The position numbers and the translations under genes were made by a program. Below are positions 30,458-40,801 of a stretch of 64,000 bases of DNA, piece by piece. Origin of the DNA: Nocardia brasiliensis IFM 10847 (lineage in GTDB: Bacteria > Actinomycetota > Actinomycetes > Mycobacteriales > Mycobacteriaceae); assembly GCF_000710915.1 (NCBI RefSeq), contig NZ_BAUA01000042.1:58451-122450 (forward strand). Direction: 5' to 3'. The stretch's first letter is position 1. Each line of letters starts with the position of its first letter. The notes below the pieces were generated by a model. That model saw nothing but the letters and a program-made list of their open reading frames with translations. It had not been told where the DNA came from and did no database searches.

Positions 30458-33075
30458 ATGGAGAAGCTCGTGCCGTACCGCAAACCGAAACGTTCCTACG
30501 TCCTCCCGGTTGTCACCACCCTTGCGGTAGCGGCCCCGCTCGCGGTGCTCACGATGAGCGACTCGTCCGAATATCGGCAGACCACCGACACCGAACTCGC
30601 CGCCGTACCCGCGCAACTCGCCGAGGTGGTGCTGAATTCGGCCCCCGACATCGTGCTGCCGCTGCGCGAACTGACCGGGCTGGACCTGCCCGACCTGCGC
30701 CTGTCCGACCTGCGGATGCTGCCGCTGCCCGCGTCCATCCGAGTCCCGGAGGGCCTACCGCTGCCGCCGGGCGTGCAGCTACCCAAGGAGATCCCCCTAC
30801 CCAAGCTGAACGGCCCCGCTGCTCCCGGCCGACCGACCGCCCCAGGTCAACCCGCCGCTCCCCGCCCCGGACAGGCCGCCACGCCTGGTCAGACTCAGCT
30901 CCCGGGACAGGCCGCCGCCCCAGGTCAGACGCCCCTCCCCGGACAGGCCGCCACGCCCGGCCAGACTCCGCTTCCCGCGCAAGCCGCGACCCCCGGGGGC
31001 AACCGCTTCCCGCCCCGGCCGCCGCTCCCGGACAGACGTCGCAAGCCACCGCACCGGGGCAAACACCGCTTCCTGCGCAGGCCGCAGCTCCCGGCGCAGC
31101 GCCACAGGCCGCAGTTCCGGGGCAAACACCACTTCCGGCACAGGGCGCGGCACCGGGCCAGATCGCGCAAACTCCCGCGCAGGCCGCAGCTCCCGGACAG
31201 ACGCCGCTGCCCGAACAGAACCTCCCAGTTCAGAGCCCGGTTCCCGGCCCCGCGCCGGCGGATGCCGCAGGCACGCGGTTCATCGCGGATCCCAGCCAGC
31301 TGCCGCCGGGCACCACGCCCGACACGCCCGCGCTGGCTCCCGGCGCGATCCCGCCCGAGATGGCCGATCAGGTCGGCGCGCAGGTGAAGGAGGTGTCGCG
31401 GGACACGCCGTTCAGCGTCGTCGCCCTCACCTCGAAGGATCTTGCGAATACCAAGGCGCTGATCCGGGCCCGCCAGTCCGACGGCAGCTGGGGTCCGTGG
31501 TTCGACACCGAAGAGGTCGACACCCGCCGCACCGATCGCACCGCCCCCGGCGGCAAGACCGGCACCGAACCGCTCTACGTCGGCACCACCAACGCGGTGC
31601 AGATGCTGGTCACCCGCAAGCCCGCCGTGGCGACGACACCCGACGACACCCTCACCCCCGGGACGCCCGCGCGCTCGGACGATCCCGCGCAGATGTCCGC
31701 GCTCGACCTCACCGCCGTGCTCATCGATCCGGGCCGCGGCGCCATCGACGGTGCGCTGCACAAGGTCGCCGAGGTGCTGCCCAGCGGCGGTCCCGCCGTG
31801 ATCAGCCGCGCCGGCTGGGGTGCGGACGAGAACATCCGCTGTGAGGAACCCACCTACGACGACGGTCCCGGCGGGGACGGCCTCGGCGGCATCACCGTGC
31901 ACCACACCGCGGGCCGCAACGACTACTCGCCCGAGGAATCCGCGGGCATCGTCCGAGCGATCTACGCCTATCACGCACAGACTTTGGGCTGGTGCGATAT
32001 CGGCTACAACGCGCTGGTCGACAAGTACGGCCAGATCTTCGAGGGCCGCGCGGGCGGGCTCACCCGCGCGGTGCAGGGCGCGCACGCGGGCGGCTTCAAC
32101 GAGAACACCGCGGGCGTCGCACTGATGGGCAACCACGAATCCGAGCCGCCGAGCGAGGCGGCGATCTACGCCATCGGCAACTTCATCGGCTGGCGCTCGA
32201 AGATCGCCCACCTCGATCCGACCGGCTACACCACGATGTACTCCGAAGGCACCGAATTCACCTCCTACGCCATGGGTCAGGCGGTGCAACTGCCCATCGT
32301 GTTCGCCCACCGCGACGTCGGCAACACCTCGTGCCCCGGCGACGCCGCCTACGACATGATGGATCGAATCCGCGGCATCGCCGCGAGTGTCGCGGGTGGC
32401 GGCGGGCTCGCCGACAGCGGGAACAGCACCGACAGCTACGCGAACAACGGCACCGGAACCGAACAGAGCCAGGCCGCGCCGGCCGCGCCCCAGGCCGCAC
32501 CACGCAACAAACCCGACCTCGCCGCGCTGGCCGCGCTCACCAAGAAGCTGCTCGCCATGGTCGACCAGAACCCGATCGCCAAACACTGGGCCGCCAAGGG
32601 TGGCGCGGACGGGCCGCTCGGCGCGCCGCAAACCGAGCCGATGACCGCCGCGCAGGGACGGCAGTACGCCAAGTTCGCCAACGGCTACGTCTACGCCGCG
32701 CCGGACGGCAAGGTCATCGAGGTGCTCGGCAAGATCCTCGATCGCTTCCTCCAACTCGGCGGCGACGCAGGAGTTCTCGGCATCCCGCAGAGCGACGCCT
32801 ACGCCGTACCGAACGGCCTGCGCTCGGACTTCGAACACGGCTCCCTGATCCTGAACCAGGCGACCGGGATCGTCACCACGGTGTGGAAGACGTTCAACGA
32901 CACCTACCAGCAGGAGGCGAGTCGCCCTGCGCCGGGTGAGGGGGTTGCCCCTGCGGGCGCTCCGGCACCAGCTCCTGCACCTGCACCTGCACCTGCCGAG
33001 GCTCCGGCCCCTGAGGGGTTGCAATTCCCGTCCCCGGCCGACTTCCTCCCACCGGAGCCCGCCCCAGCAGGCTGA
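30458..33075 (+). CDS. PGRP-domain N-acetylmuramoyl-L-alanine amidase with LGFP repeats (apparent frameshift)
   Basis: Secreted peptidoglycan amidase. The first part (30458 to about 30994) encodes a signal peptide and then many copies of a PGQTPLPAQA-like repeat. The reading frame then changes: the total length is two bases over a multiple of three, and removing two G from the C5G5 run (30990-30999) restores the repeat as PGQPLPAPAAAPGQ. The second part holds the Amidase_2/PGRP domain with zinc ligands in TVHHTAG and FAHRDVGNTSCPG and the DIGYNALVDKYGQIFEGRAGG segment, then LGFP-type repeats and a Pro/Ala-rich end. Either the run is miscalled or the copy is broken. RefSeq-like pipelines may call only the downstream frame. 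Confidence 0.85.
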
Positions 33076-33094
33076 CTCGACTCGACCCTCCTTC

Positions 33095-33134
33095 GGAGCC
33101 CGCTGCCCGTGATCCCGTCACCGGCAGGGGGCTC
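33095..33134 (+). terminator. Hairpin after amidase gene
   Basis: GGAGCCCGCTGCC pairs with GGCAGGGGGCTCC, with a 14-base loop, 20 bases after the amidase stop. It has no T-run. Confidence 0.65.
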
Positions 33135-33396
33135 CGATCATGTTGGCACCCGGTTCATTCCGGAACGGCGTCAGACGCTCGGGGCACGTGTATCCGCACG
33201 GCGTCGCTGCCCTTGCCGGGGCCGTTTCCGCCGTGCCATCGAAACGGCATCGTCGCCGGTTGTGGCGCTGTTGCAGTCTGCGTCCGCGCGCGACGAACTG
33301 CCCCTGCTCGGTCGACGATTGCCGCCGGACACGGCTCGCATCGAGCGAGCGGGGGTTTTCGGTCAGCGGGCGCGTTGCGGCTGGTGCGGGACGGAC
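33135..33396. other. Gap between convergent genes, no gene seen
   Basis: Several frames stay open here but only because of GC bias; none has a ribosome site or recognisable sequence. With the hairpin before it, the gene-free stretch is 321 bases. Confidence 0.45.
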
Positions 33397-34227
33397 TCAG
33401 ACCCACCAGCGTTCGAGGACGCGGGCGACGCCGTCGTCCCGGTTGGACTGGGCGACTTCGTTTGCGGCGGCGAGGGTTTCGGGGTGGGCGTTGGCCATGG
33501 CGACACCATGGCCGGCCATGGTCAGCATCGGGACATCGTTGGGCATGTCGCCGAACGCGATGATGTTGGCGGATTCGACGCCGAGGCGTTGTGCGACGAC
33601 CGCCAGACCGGAAGCCTTCGTGACGCCCGGCGCGGACAGTTCGATCAGACCGTGTTCGGTGGAGTACGTGATGTCGGCGCGCGCACCGATCAGCGGGGCG
33701 AGCACGGTGCGCATGTCCGAGCTGCGCGCCCCGGGTAGTCGGATCAGCATCTTGATCGCCGGCGCGTCGATGACCTCGTCCCGGGCCACCGAGGTGTCGT
33801 CCGGGTTCAGCCAGGCGTGCTCGTACAGCGGCGAACTGACGAACTGCGGGGTGACCGCGTCGTGCGCACTCGCCCCGACCCGTTCGGCCGCGAGACCGCA
33901 GCCGGGCAGTGCCTCCTCGGCCAGGTCCGCGATCCAGGACAGGGTGTCCACGTCCAGTGTCATGCTGGTCAGCACCCGGTCGGTCGCGCTGTCGTAGATC
34001 ACCGCCCCGTTGCCGCACACGCACAGCGGCGCGTAGCCGAGCCCGTCCACCACGGGGTCGATCCAGCGCGGCGGGCGTCCGGTGGCGAGCACGAACGGCA
34101 CACCGTCGCCGATCAGCGCGTCCACCGCGGCCTTCGTGCGCGCGGTGACCCGCTCGTCGTGATCGATGAGGGTGCCGTCCACGTCGGTGGCCACCATCTT
34201 CGGCTTGGGCAGGTGCAAGTGGGTCAC
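33397..34227 (-). CDS. HAD-superfamily hydrolase, Cof-type
   Basis: 276 residues. Motif I is VATDVDGTLIDHD with both aspartates, motif II lies in VLATGRPP, the motif III lysine follows in the SGLAVVAQRLG region, and motif IV is IAFGDMPNDVPML. The inserted cap between motifs II and III is of the C2 (Cof) size. Such enzymes remove phosphate from sugar phosphates or flavin precursors; the substrate is not predictable. The GTG start is preceded by GGCAGGATGG. Confidence 0.9.
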   Translation of the reverse strand: MTHLHLPKPKMVATDVDGTLIDHDERVTARTKAAVDALIGDGVPFVLATGRPPRWIDPVVDGLGYAPLCVCGNGAVIYDSATDRVLTSMTLDVDTLSWIADLAEEALPGCGLAAERVGASAHDAVTPQFVSSPLYEHAWLNPDDTSVARDEVIDAPAIKMLIRLPGARSSDMRTVLAPLIGARADITYSTEHGLIELSAPGVTKASGLAVVAQRLGVESANIIAFGDMPNDVPMLTMAGHGVAMANAHPETLAAANEVAQSNRDDGVARVLERWWV

Positions 34228-34293
34228 CTATTCCATCCTGCCGGACAACCGTCCCCCAGGTGACCCGGTACCACCGGTAGACCCCGACCAGGG

Positions 34294-34971
34294 TCATTGC
34301 TCTGCGTCGCGGACCAACAGCGCGATCTGTACCCGATTGGCGACGCCCAGTTTGGTGAACAGATTGCCGGTGTGCGCCTTGACGGTGGCGACGGTGACCT
34401 GTAATCGCGCGGCGATCTCCGGGTTGCCCAGCCCGTCCGCGATGGCTCGCGCGGTGTCGAGCTCGCGTTCGGAGAGGGCAGCCAATCGTTTCCGTGCGGC
34501 GTCGCGGGAGGCGCTGCGGGCTTCGCTGGAGCCCGGCCCGGTGGCCGCGGCGATCACCCGCGCCGTGACCGTGGGGGACAGCACGGGGTTGCCCGCCGCG
34601 ACGGTGCGCACCGCGTCGGCGATCCGGGCAGGCGGAGTGTCCTTGAGCACGAAGCCGAGCGCCCCGGCGCGTAGGGCACCGAGAACCAGCTCGTCGGAGT
34701 CGAAGGTGGTCAGCATGAGTACCGCCGGCGCATTCGGCACCGCGCGCAGGTACCGAGTGGTGTCGACACCGTCGCGGCCGGGCATCCGCACATCCATCAG
34801 CACGACGTCCGGTCGCTGTTCGTCCACCACCTTGATCGCGGTGTCCCCGTCGGCGGCCTCCGCGACGACGGTCAGATCCGGCTCGCCGTCGATGACGAGC
34901 CGTAGTGCCATCCGCACCAGTTGGTCGTCGTCGACGATGACGACGCGCACCATCTCCTGTTCACTGCGCAC
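34294..34971 (-). CDS. NarL/LuxR-family response regulator
   Basis: 225 residues. The receiver domain (about 7-125) has the acidic pair in VIVDDDQ, the phosphoacceptor in VVLMDVRMPG and the lysine in GFVLKDTPP. The C-terminal LuxR helix-turn-helix has LSERELDTARAIADGLGNPEIAARL and TVKAHTGNLFTKLGV. It lies immediately after the sensor kinase gene, so the two form one unit. The GTG at 34971 is adjacent to the kinase stop; an ATG six codons later directly follows CAGGAG and could be used instead. Confidence 0.94.
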   Translation of the reverse strand: MRSEQEMVRVVIVDDDQLVRMALRLVIDGEPDLTVVAEAADGDTAIKVVDEQRPDVVLMDVRMPGRDGVDTTRYLRAVPNAPAVLMLTTFDSDELVLGALRAGALGFVLKDTPPARIADAVRTVAAGNPVLSPTVTARVIAAATGPGSSEARSASRDAARKRLAALSERELDTARAIADGLGNPEIAARLQVTVATVKAHTGNLFTKLGVANRVQIALLVRDAEQ

Positions 34972-36156
34972 TCATGCTCTTTTCTCGTGGTCGTGCCCCG
35001 GCCAGGGAAGCTGCGCGGCGAGAAGGTACCCGTTGTCGGGCGTGCGACGGTGGTGGAGTGTTCCGCCGGCGAGGGTGATTCGTTCGGCGAGGCCGAGGAG
35101 ACCGAAGCCCGAGGCCGGTGGCCGGGCGACGACGGTCGCGGCCGCCGAATTGCGGACGCTGACGTTCAGTTCGCCGCCGGGCGTTCCGTCTACGGAGATG
35201 TGGACCTGCGCGGCCGGGGCATGTTTCGCGGCGTTGGTCAGCCCCTCCTGAATTACCCGATAGCCGGTCCGCCCCACGGTCTCGGGCGGGGTAGCGGTCA
35301 CCGTGTTCGTGAGCGTGACGTCCAGGCCCGACGACCGAGCGTCGGCCACCAGTTCCGAGATCCGGTCCAGGGTGGGTTGCGGTGGTTCGGGACGGTCGGG
35401 GTCGGCGCGAAGGACACCGAGGACGTCGCGGAGTTCTTCCAGCGCCTGACGGGAACCGTCGGCGATCCCGCGGATCAGCGTGCCCTTCTCCTCGGCCGAG
35501 AGGTCGTCACGGTGATCCAGGACGCCGGCTTGCATGGCGACCAGCGAGATCCGGTGTGCGAGCACATCGTGCATTTCGCGGGCGATCCGGTTGCGTTCTG
35601 TGGCCTGTGCCTGCGCCGCCCGCGCGGACTGTTCGCGTTCGGCGCTGTCGGCGCGGTCCCGCAGCGATCGCAGTTCGGCGCGACGGGCGTCGATGGCCAC
35701 ACCGGTCGCCACCGCGATCCCCGCGCTCAAGGCAGGCAGCGCGAGTTGCAGCCAGGCCGGAGCGGGCGGCGTGCCGATCGGGTAGAGGTTTTCGCTGAAC
35801 TGTGCCGCAGTCACATACGCCACGACGACCGCGCCGATCTCGACCGGGCGGCGGCGAGTGGCCAGCGAACACAGTGCCAGCAACGCGGCACCGGTGGCGA
35901 GGGCCGAAGCGGCCGAGGCGATCACGACCGCCAGGGCGACGGTGAACGGGAACCGTCGCCGCCACAGCAGTACCGTCAGGCAGCCGAGCGCGATCAACGG
36001 ATCACCGGTGACGAACCAGGAACACGTATCGGCCGTGCAGCCCGCAGGCAGCGCCGTGGCCAGAGCGAACCAGAAGCCCGCGCCGAGTACCGCAGCCGCC
36101 AGCAGACGCCAGGTCTGCTGCCATACCCCGAGTCGTGCGGCGCCGTCGGTGTCCAC
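34972..36156 (-). CDS. Two-component sensor histidine kinase (HisKA_3 type)
   Basis: 394 residues from the GTG at 36156. About four to five hydrophobic segments occupy residues 15-165, followed by a coiled coil and the HisKA_3 phosphoacceptor site REMHDVLAHRISL. The HATPase domain has GYRVIQEGLTNAAKHAP (N box) and GFGLLGLAERITLAGG (G box). No extracellular sensing domain is seen, so it may sense membrane state. The start is uncertain: no good ribosome site lies upstream, and a leaderless message is possible. Confidence 0.9.
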   Translation of the reverse strand: MDTDGAARLGVWQQTWRLLAAAVLGAGFWFALATALPAGCTADTCSWFVTGDPLIALGCLTVLLWRRRFPFTVALAVVIASAASALATGAALLALCSLATRRRPVEIGAVVVAYVTAAQFSENLYPIGTPPAPAWLQLALPALSAGIAVATGVAIDARRAELRSLRDRADSAEREQSARAAQAQATERNRIAREMHDVLAHRISLVAMQAGVLDHRDDLSAEEKGTLIRGIADGSRQALEELRDVLGVLRADPDRPEPPQPTLDRISELVADARSSGLDVTLTNTVTATPPETVGRTGYRVIQEGLTNAAKHAPAAQVHISVDGTPGGELNVSVRNSAAATVVARPPASGFGLLGLAERITLAGGTLHHRRTPDNGYLLAAQLPWPGHDHEKRA

Positions 36157-36382
36157 CCGGTCATTATCGCGACACGCACCGGCCGGAAGCAGCAGCCCAG
36201 CGGCTGAGATGGGCTCGACCCAGGGCGAATCGCCGCCTCGACTTTCGTCGAACCCGACTGCCGTCTCCGGAGCGATGTGTCGGCGAGACCGGCTCGACAG
36301 ACTCGTTCCTGTATCAGCCGGACGCGAGCGCAATGGACGGTCTTCTCGCGGTAGGTGCCATGTCGTCAGGGAGTAGCAGCGT

Positions 36383-37882
36383 ATGAATCGACAACGGACC
36401 CGGAGCCTGTTGGCCGTTCTCGGTCTCACCGGAGTGTTGGTCGGGGCGCTCATCGTGGTGGGGGAGCCGGCCGAAGACGTCGCAGCGCAGGTGCAGTGGG
36501 GCGGATGTCCGGAGGGGGTCGAAGATCCCGCGGCCGGGCCGGCCCGGTTGCAGTGCGCCACCGTGCGGGCACCGTGGAATTACCGCGAGCCAGAGGGAGC
36601 GCAGATCGAGATCATGATCTCCCGGCTGGCGAGTAAAAATCCGGACAGGCGTCGCGGAGTGTTGTTGCTCAACCCCGGTGGTCCGGGTGGTGCGGGGTTG
36701 GACCAGCCCAAGTTCCTGGCTGCGCAGGGCCTGCCCGCCGAGGTGCTGGACAGCTATGACGTGATCGGTATGGATACGCGCGGGGTGGGGCATTCGGCGC
36801 CGGTGAGTTGCGGGTTCACCGATGATCAGGCGTACTTCGGCAATATCCCGCCGTATGCGGTGAACGATGCGGCGATCACCGAGCGGGCCACGGTCGCCCA
36901 AGGGGTCGCCGAACAGTGCGCGGACAACGACCACGAGGGCCGGTTGCGGTACATATCGACCGCGAATATGGCCCGTGACCTGGACCGGATCCGCGAGGCG
37001 CTGGGTGCGGACAAAGCCAGCTTCCTCGGTTACTCCTACGGTACCGCGCTGGGCGCCGCCTACGCCTCGATGTTCCCGCAGCGGGCCGACCGCATCGTGC
37101 TCGACAGCAATATCGGCGACACCCACCTCGACCACGACGGGATGCGGCTGTACGGCCTCGGCATGGAAGAGACGTTTCCCGACTTCGCCGCATGGGCTGC
37201 CGCCCGCCACGACACCTACGGTCTGGGGCGCACACCGGAAGAGGTGCGGCGGACGTACTTCACCCTCACCGAACGACTCGACGCGAACCCGGTGGACGGG
37301 ATGGACGGCACCCTTTTCCGGTTCGGCACCTTCTTCACGCTCTATCGCCCGGCGTTGTACCCGCAGGCGGCCGAGAGCTGGAAATCGCTGCTCGAAACCG
37401 GACGTCCCGGGCCCGCAGGCGGACGCCCACCGGGTACCGGCGCGGCCTCGCCGAACGATAACGCCTGGTCGGTTTTTCTGGCCGTGACCTGCAACGATGC
37501 CGAGTGGCCCGAGGACGTCCAGACCTACCATCGTGCCGTCGCCGAGGACCGGGAGCGATACCCGCTCTATGGCGCGGCCGCCGCAAACGTCATGCCCTGC
37601 GCCTACTGGAAGCTCGGGCCGTCCGAACCGCCGGTGCGGATCGACGACACCGGCCCGGCCGATGTGCTGATCGTGCAGAACCAGCGCGACCCGGTCACCC
37701 CGCTACGCGGCGGCGAGCTGCTCGACGAGAAGTTCGGGCAGCGGTCCCGGCTGGTCACTGTCGACGGAAGTGGGCACGGCGCTTATGTTCTCGGCGGCAA
37801 CCCCTGCGCCTCCGATGTCGTCACCAGCTACCTGGTGAACGGCGCCATGCCCGAACACGATATGGCCTGCCGCGCGGGCTAG
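36383..37882 (+). CDS. Secreted alpha/beta hydrolase, tripeptidyl aminopeptidase-like
   Basis: 499 residues. A hydrophobic N-terminal segment (about 8-27) looks like a signal or anchor. The oxyanion loop is LLLNPGGPGGAG and the nucleophile is in LGYSYGTALG (S218). The C-terminal TAP-like domain carries the acid in VQNQRDPVTP and the histidine in GSGHGAYV. This is the pattern of Streptomyces tripeptidyl aminopeptidases and mycobacterial CaeA-type esterases, so the real substrate could be peptide or ester. It ends four bases inside the convergent membrane gene. Confidence 0.9.
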   Translation: MNRQRTRSLLAVLGLTGVLVGALIVVGEPAEDVAAQVQWGGCPEGVEDPAAGPARLQCATVRAPWNYREPEGAQIEIMISRLASKNPDRRRGVLLLNPGGPGGAGLDQPKFLAAQGLPAEVLDSYDVIGMDTRGVGHSAPVSCGFTDDQAYFGNIPPYAVNDAAITERATVAQGVAEQCADNDHEGRLRYISTANMARDLDRIREALGADKASFLGYSYGTALGAAYASMFPQRADRIVLDSNIGDTHLDHDGMRLYGLGMEETFPDFAAWAAARHDTYGLGRTPEEVRRTYFTLTERLDANPVDGMDGTLFRFGTFFTLYRPALYPQAAESWKSLLETGRPGPAGGRPPGTGAASPNDNAWSVFLAVTCNDAEWPEDVQTYHRAVAEDRERYPLYGAAAANVMPCAYWKLGPSEPPVRIDDTGPADVLIVQNQRDPVTPLRGGELLDEKFGQRSRLVTVDGSGHGAYVLGGNPCASDVVTSYLVNGAMPEHDMACRAG

Positions 37883-38748
37883 GTGGAGGGTCGGTGCTCG
37901 ACGTCCGGGTCCGGTGCGGGCGACGCGGGTTTTGCGGACGACGGCGGCTGCCAGACCGAATTGTCGTGGTGCACGGGGGAATCGGATCGGGCTTGCGGGG
38001 CCGGGGTCGGTTGGACGCCGTGCGGGGCGGGCCCCCACGTTGCGGGCGGGGTTTCGACGCCGGGTACGTCCCACGCGGGGGCGGCTTGGTTTCCCTGCGG
38101 GCCCCAGGCGGGTTGGTCGCCTGGGGTTGGCATCGCGGGTGAGGCCTGCCAGGTGGGGTTGGGAGGTTGCCACGGCTGCGGGGTCCAAGGGATGCCTTGG
38201 GGTGAGGCGTACGGGTACGCGGGTGGAGTGTGGGCGAGCCAGCGGGTGGTGGCGGGGACCAGGGCGAGGACGGCGGTGCCGACGGGGAAGAGCAAGCCGA
38301 CGAGGCCGCTGATGCCGGTGCTCAGGTTTATGGAACTGTCCCACGAGCCGCCCGCGGATTGGACGAGGGCGAACGAGACGATGCCGAGGACGATCGCCGC
38401 CGCGCAGCCGAGCACGACGAGCATCCGGCCGAACTGTTTGCGGCGCAACAGGCCGATCGCGCCGACGCCGAGCGGCACCGCGGTCAGCATCGCCGCCACC
38501 CCGGTGGTGAGGGCGAAAGTCCGGTACCAACTCTGCCCCAGCAGTCCGGTCGAATCGTATTCGCCGAGTTCATGGCCGATATCGATGATCCCGAACACCA
38601 GGTTCACCACGCCGCCGAGTAATTGCCCGACCGCGCCGACACACGCGAGCACGCCCGCGGTGATCGCGGTCGCCCCACTGGGCGCAGGCACAACGCCCGG
38701 ATAGCCGGGATACGGGTTGTAGCCGCTGGGATATTGCGGTGACACCAT
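37879..38748 (-). CDS. Membrane protein with long Pro-rich C-terminal tail
   Basis: 289 residues. A Pro/Tyr/Gly-rich N-terminus (about 1-22) precedes four hydrophobic segments (about 25-50, 72-98, 104-128, 140-162). A cytoplasmic-looking tail (about 170-289) is rich in Pro, Trp, Gln and Ala. The layout is common in actinobacteria but I cannot name a function. It is convergent with the hydrolase and overlaps it by four bases. Confidence 0.75.
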   Translation of the reverse strand: MVSPQYPSGYNPYPGYPGVVPAPSGATAITAGVLACVGAVGQLLGGVVNLVFGIIDIGHELGEYDSTGLLGQSWYRTFALTTGVAAMLTAVPLGVGAIGLLRRKQFGRMLVVLGCAAAIVLGIVSFALVQSAGGSWDSSINLSTGISGLVGLLFPVGTAVLALVPATTRWLAHTPPAYPYASPQGIPWTPQPWQPPNPTWQASPAMPTPGDQPAWGPQGNQAAPAWDVPGVETPPATWGPAPHGVQPTPAPQARSDSPVHHDNSVWQPPSSAKPASPAPDPDVEHRPST

Positions 38749-38906
38749 GACTCCCCCTCAGCGGAAAAACCGCGCACATGTCTGTGCCGCCAAGAATAAA
38801 GGACATGCCCGAACGCCACGTGCCACGCGCGTTCGGGTCGACGTCCTTATGATCAGGGGCTAATACTCGTCGCTGGTCCGTCCAGCCGAAAGACACACGA
38901 GGACTG

Positions 38907-39884
38907 ATGACCGGCTTCCTGCTACGACGCGCGCTTCACTATGTCGTGCTGTTGCTGCTGGCGTCGTTCCTGACCTTCAGCCTGGCGTCGTTGACGTTCC
39001 GGCCGCTGGACAGTCTGGAACAACGCAATCCGCGCCCGCCGCAGGCGGTGATCGACGCCAAGGCCGAGGAGTTACATCTCAACGACCCGATCCCGCAGCG
39101 CTATCTCACCTGGCTCAAAGGGATTCCGCAAGGCGATTTCGGGAAGACGCTGGCCGGTCAGCCGGTGAGCGCGGAGTTGCCCCGCCGGGTGGCGGTGAGT
39201 CTGCGGCTGCTCATCATCGGTTCGCTGGTCGGCACGGTGCTCGGTGTCCTGATCGGCGCGGCGGGCGCGATCAGGCAATACAGATTCAGCGATTACTTCA
39301 CCACGATCATCTCACTACTGGTCCTCAGCACCCCGGTGTTCTTGCTCGCGACATTGCTGAAATACGGTGCGCTGGAAATAAATTCGCTCACCGGCGCGCA
39401 GATCTTCCTCTATACCGGGGAAACGTCGGCGAACCGGATCGATGGATTCTGGCCGCAGTTGCTCGACCGGTTACAGCATCTCGTGCTGCCGACGGCCGGC
39501 CTGGCACTCGGCGGCATGGCGGGCTACAGCCGCTATCAGCGCAACGCCATGCTCGACGTACTGCAGAGCGATTTCATCCGCACCGCCCGCGCGAAGGGTC
39601 TCACCCGCAGCAAGGCGCTGTACAAGCACGGTCTGCGAACGGCGCTGATCCCGATGGCGACGCTGTTCGCCTACAGCCTGCTCGGCCTGATCACCGGCGC
39701 GACGTTCACCGAGAAGATCTTCGGCTGGCACGGGGTCGGCGAGTGGCTGGTCGATTCGATCAACGCCCAGGACCTGTATCCGGTGGTCACGGTGACCGCG
39801 TTCGCCGGATTGGTGGTGCTGGTCTCTGGCCTGCTCTCCGATATCGTGCTGGCCCTGCTCGATCCGAGGGTGCGAGTTTCATGA
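38907..39884 (+). CDS. Peptide ABC transporter permease, DppB/OppB type
   Basis: 325 residues with six membrane segments. The binding-protein-dependent permease EAA loop is seen as IRTARAKGLTRSKALYKHGLRTALIP. The N-terminal FLLRRALHYVVLLLLASFLTF helix and a large external loop after it are typical of OppB. It is the first gene of a seven-gene operon. The next gene starts inside its stop (ATGA), showing translational coupling. Confidence 0.93.
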   Translation: MTGFLLRRALHYVVLLLLASFLTFSLASLTFRPLDSLEQRNPRPPQAVIDAKAEELHLNDPIPQRYLTWLKGIPQGDFGKTLAGQPVSAELPRRVAVSLRLLIIGSLVGTVLGVLIGAAGAIRQYRFSDYFTTIISLLVLSTPVFLLATLLKYGALEINSLTGAQIFLYTGETSANRIDGFWPQLLDRLQHLVLPTAGLALGGMAGYSRYQRNAMLDVLQSDFIRTARAKGLTRSKALYKHGLRTALIPMATLFAYSLLGLITGATFTEKIFGWHGVGEWLVDSINAQDLYPVVTVTAFAGLVVLVSGLLSDIVLALLDPRVRVS

Positions 39885-40801
39885 GCGAAGCGGAAATCAT
39901 TGTTCAAGGCGCACCCGAGCCCGCTGCGGCAGGTCGGCGCAAACTGGTGTGGCGCCGGTTCCTGCGCAACAAACCGGCGGTGGTCGGCGGCGTGATCCTG
40001 ATCCTGCTGTTCGTCGCGAGTTTCGCGCTGCCGCCGCTGCTGAAGTACGACTACCAGCAACTGGACTACACCGCGCTGCTCAAGCCGCCGAGCGCCAAGC
40101 ACCCGTTCGGCACCACGCAGATCGGGCAGGACGTACTCGCCCAGACGCTGCGCGGTATGCAGAAATCGCTGGTGATCGGCCTGTGTGTGGCCGTGGTTTC
40201 CACCATCATCGCCGCGACGGCCGGCGCGACGGCCGGGCTGCTCGGCGGCTGGACCGATCGCGCGATCATGTGGCTGGTCGATCTGCTGCTCGTGGTGCCC
40301 AGCTTCATCATCGTCGCGCTGTTCGCGCCGCGGACCAAGGGCAGCGGGTCGATCCTGCTGCTCATCCTGTTGCTCAGCGTGTTCGGCTGGATGATCAGCG
40401 CGCGCATCGTGCGCGGCCTCACGTTGAGTTTGCGCGACCGCGAATTCGTCAGAGCCGCAAGATATATGGGCGCGCCGACGCGCACGGTGATCGTCAGCCA
40501 CATCCTGCCGAACATCGCCTCGATCCTGATCATCGACACCACGCTGGCGGTGGGCGCGGCGATCATGGCCGAAACCGGGCTCAGCTTCCTCGGTTTCGGT
40601 GTGCAGCCACCGGATGTCTCGCTCGGCTCGCTGATCGCGGCGGGCACCAAATCGGCGCTGACCTATCCGTGGTTGTTCCTGTTCGCCGGTGGCCTGTTGA
40701 TCACCATCGTGTTGTGCGCCAACCTGGTCGGCGACGGACTGCGTGACGCGTTCGATCCCGGTGCCAAGCGGGCGCGCTCGAAGAAGAAGGCAAAACCATG
40801 A
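39881..40801 (+). CDS. Peptide ABC transporter permease, DppC/OppC type
   Basis: 306 residues from the ATG overlapping the previous stop. It has a cytoplasmic N-terminus, a first helix around residue 25-47 and five more. The EAA loop is [25 protein letters not shown], and the OppC ending [14 protein letters not shown]...SLGSLIAAG is present. It pairs with the DppB-type subunit to form the channel. An ATGA junction links it to the ATPase gene. Confidence 0.93.
   Translation: MSEAEIIVQGAPEPAAAGRRKLVWRRFLRNKPAVVGGVILILLFVASFALPPLLKYDYQQLDYTALLKPPSAKHPFGTTQIGQDVLAQTLRGMQKSLVIGLCVAVVSTIIAATAGATAGLLGGWTDRAIMWLVDLLLVVPSFIIVALFAPRTKGSGSILLLILLLSVFGWMISARIVRGLTLSLRDREFVRAARYMGAPTRTVIVSHILPNIASILIIDTTLAVGAAIMAETGLSFLGFGVQPPDVSLGSLIAAGTKSALTYPWLFLFAGGLLITIVLCANLVGDGLRDAFDPGAKRARSKKKAKP

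Noticed and set aside
30990..30999. Programmed ribosomal frameshift in the amidase gene
   Set aside because: No slippery heptamer with a following structure is evident, and restoring the repeat by two bases fits a sequence error or mutation better.
33155..34297. Long minus-strand frame overlapping the HAD gene in another frame
   Set aside because: Arg/Gly-rich, no motif; the HAD protein in the other frame has all four catalytic motifs.
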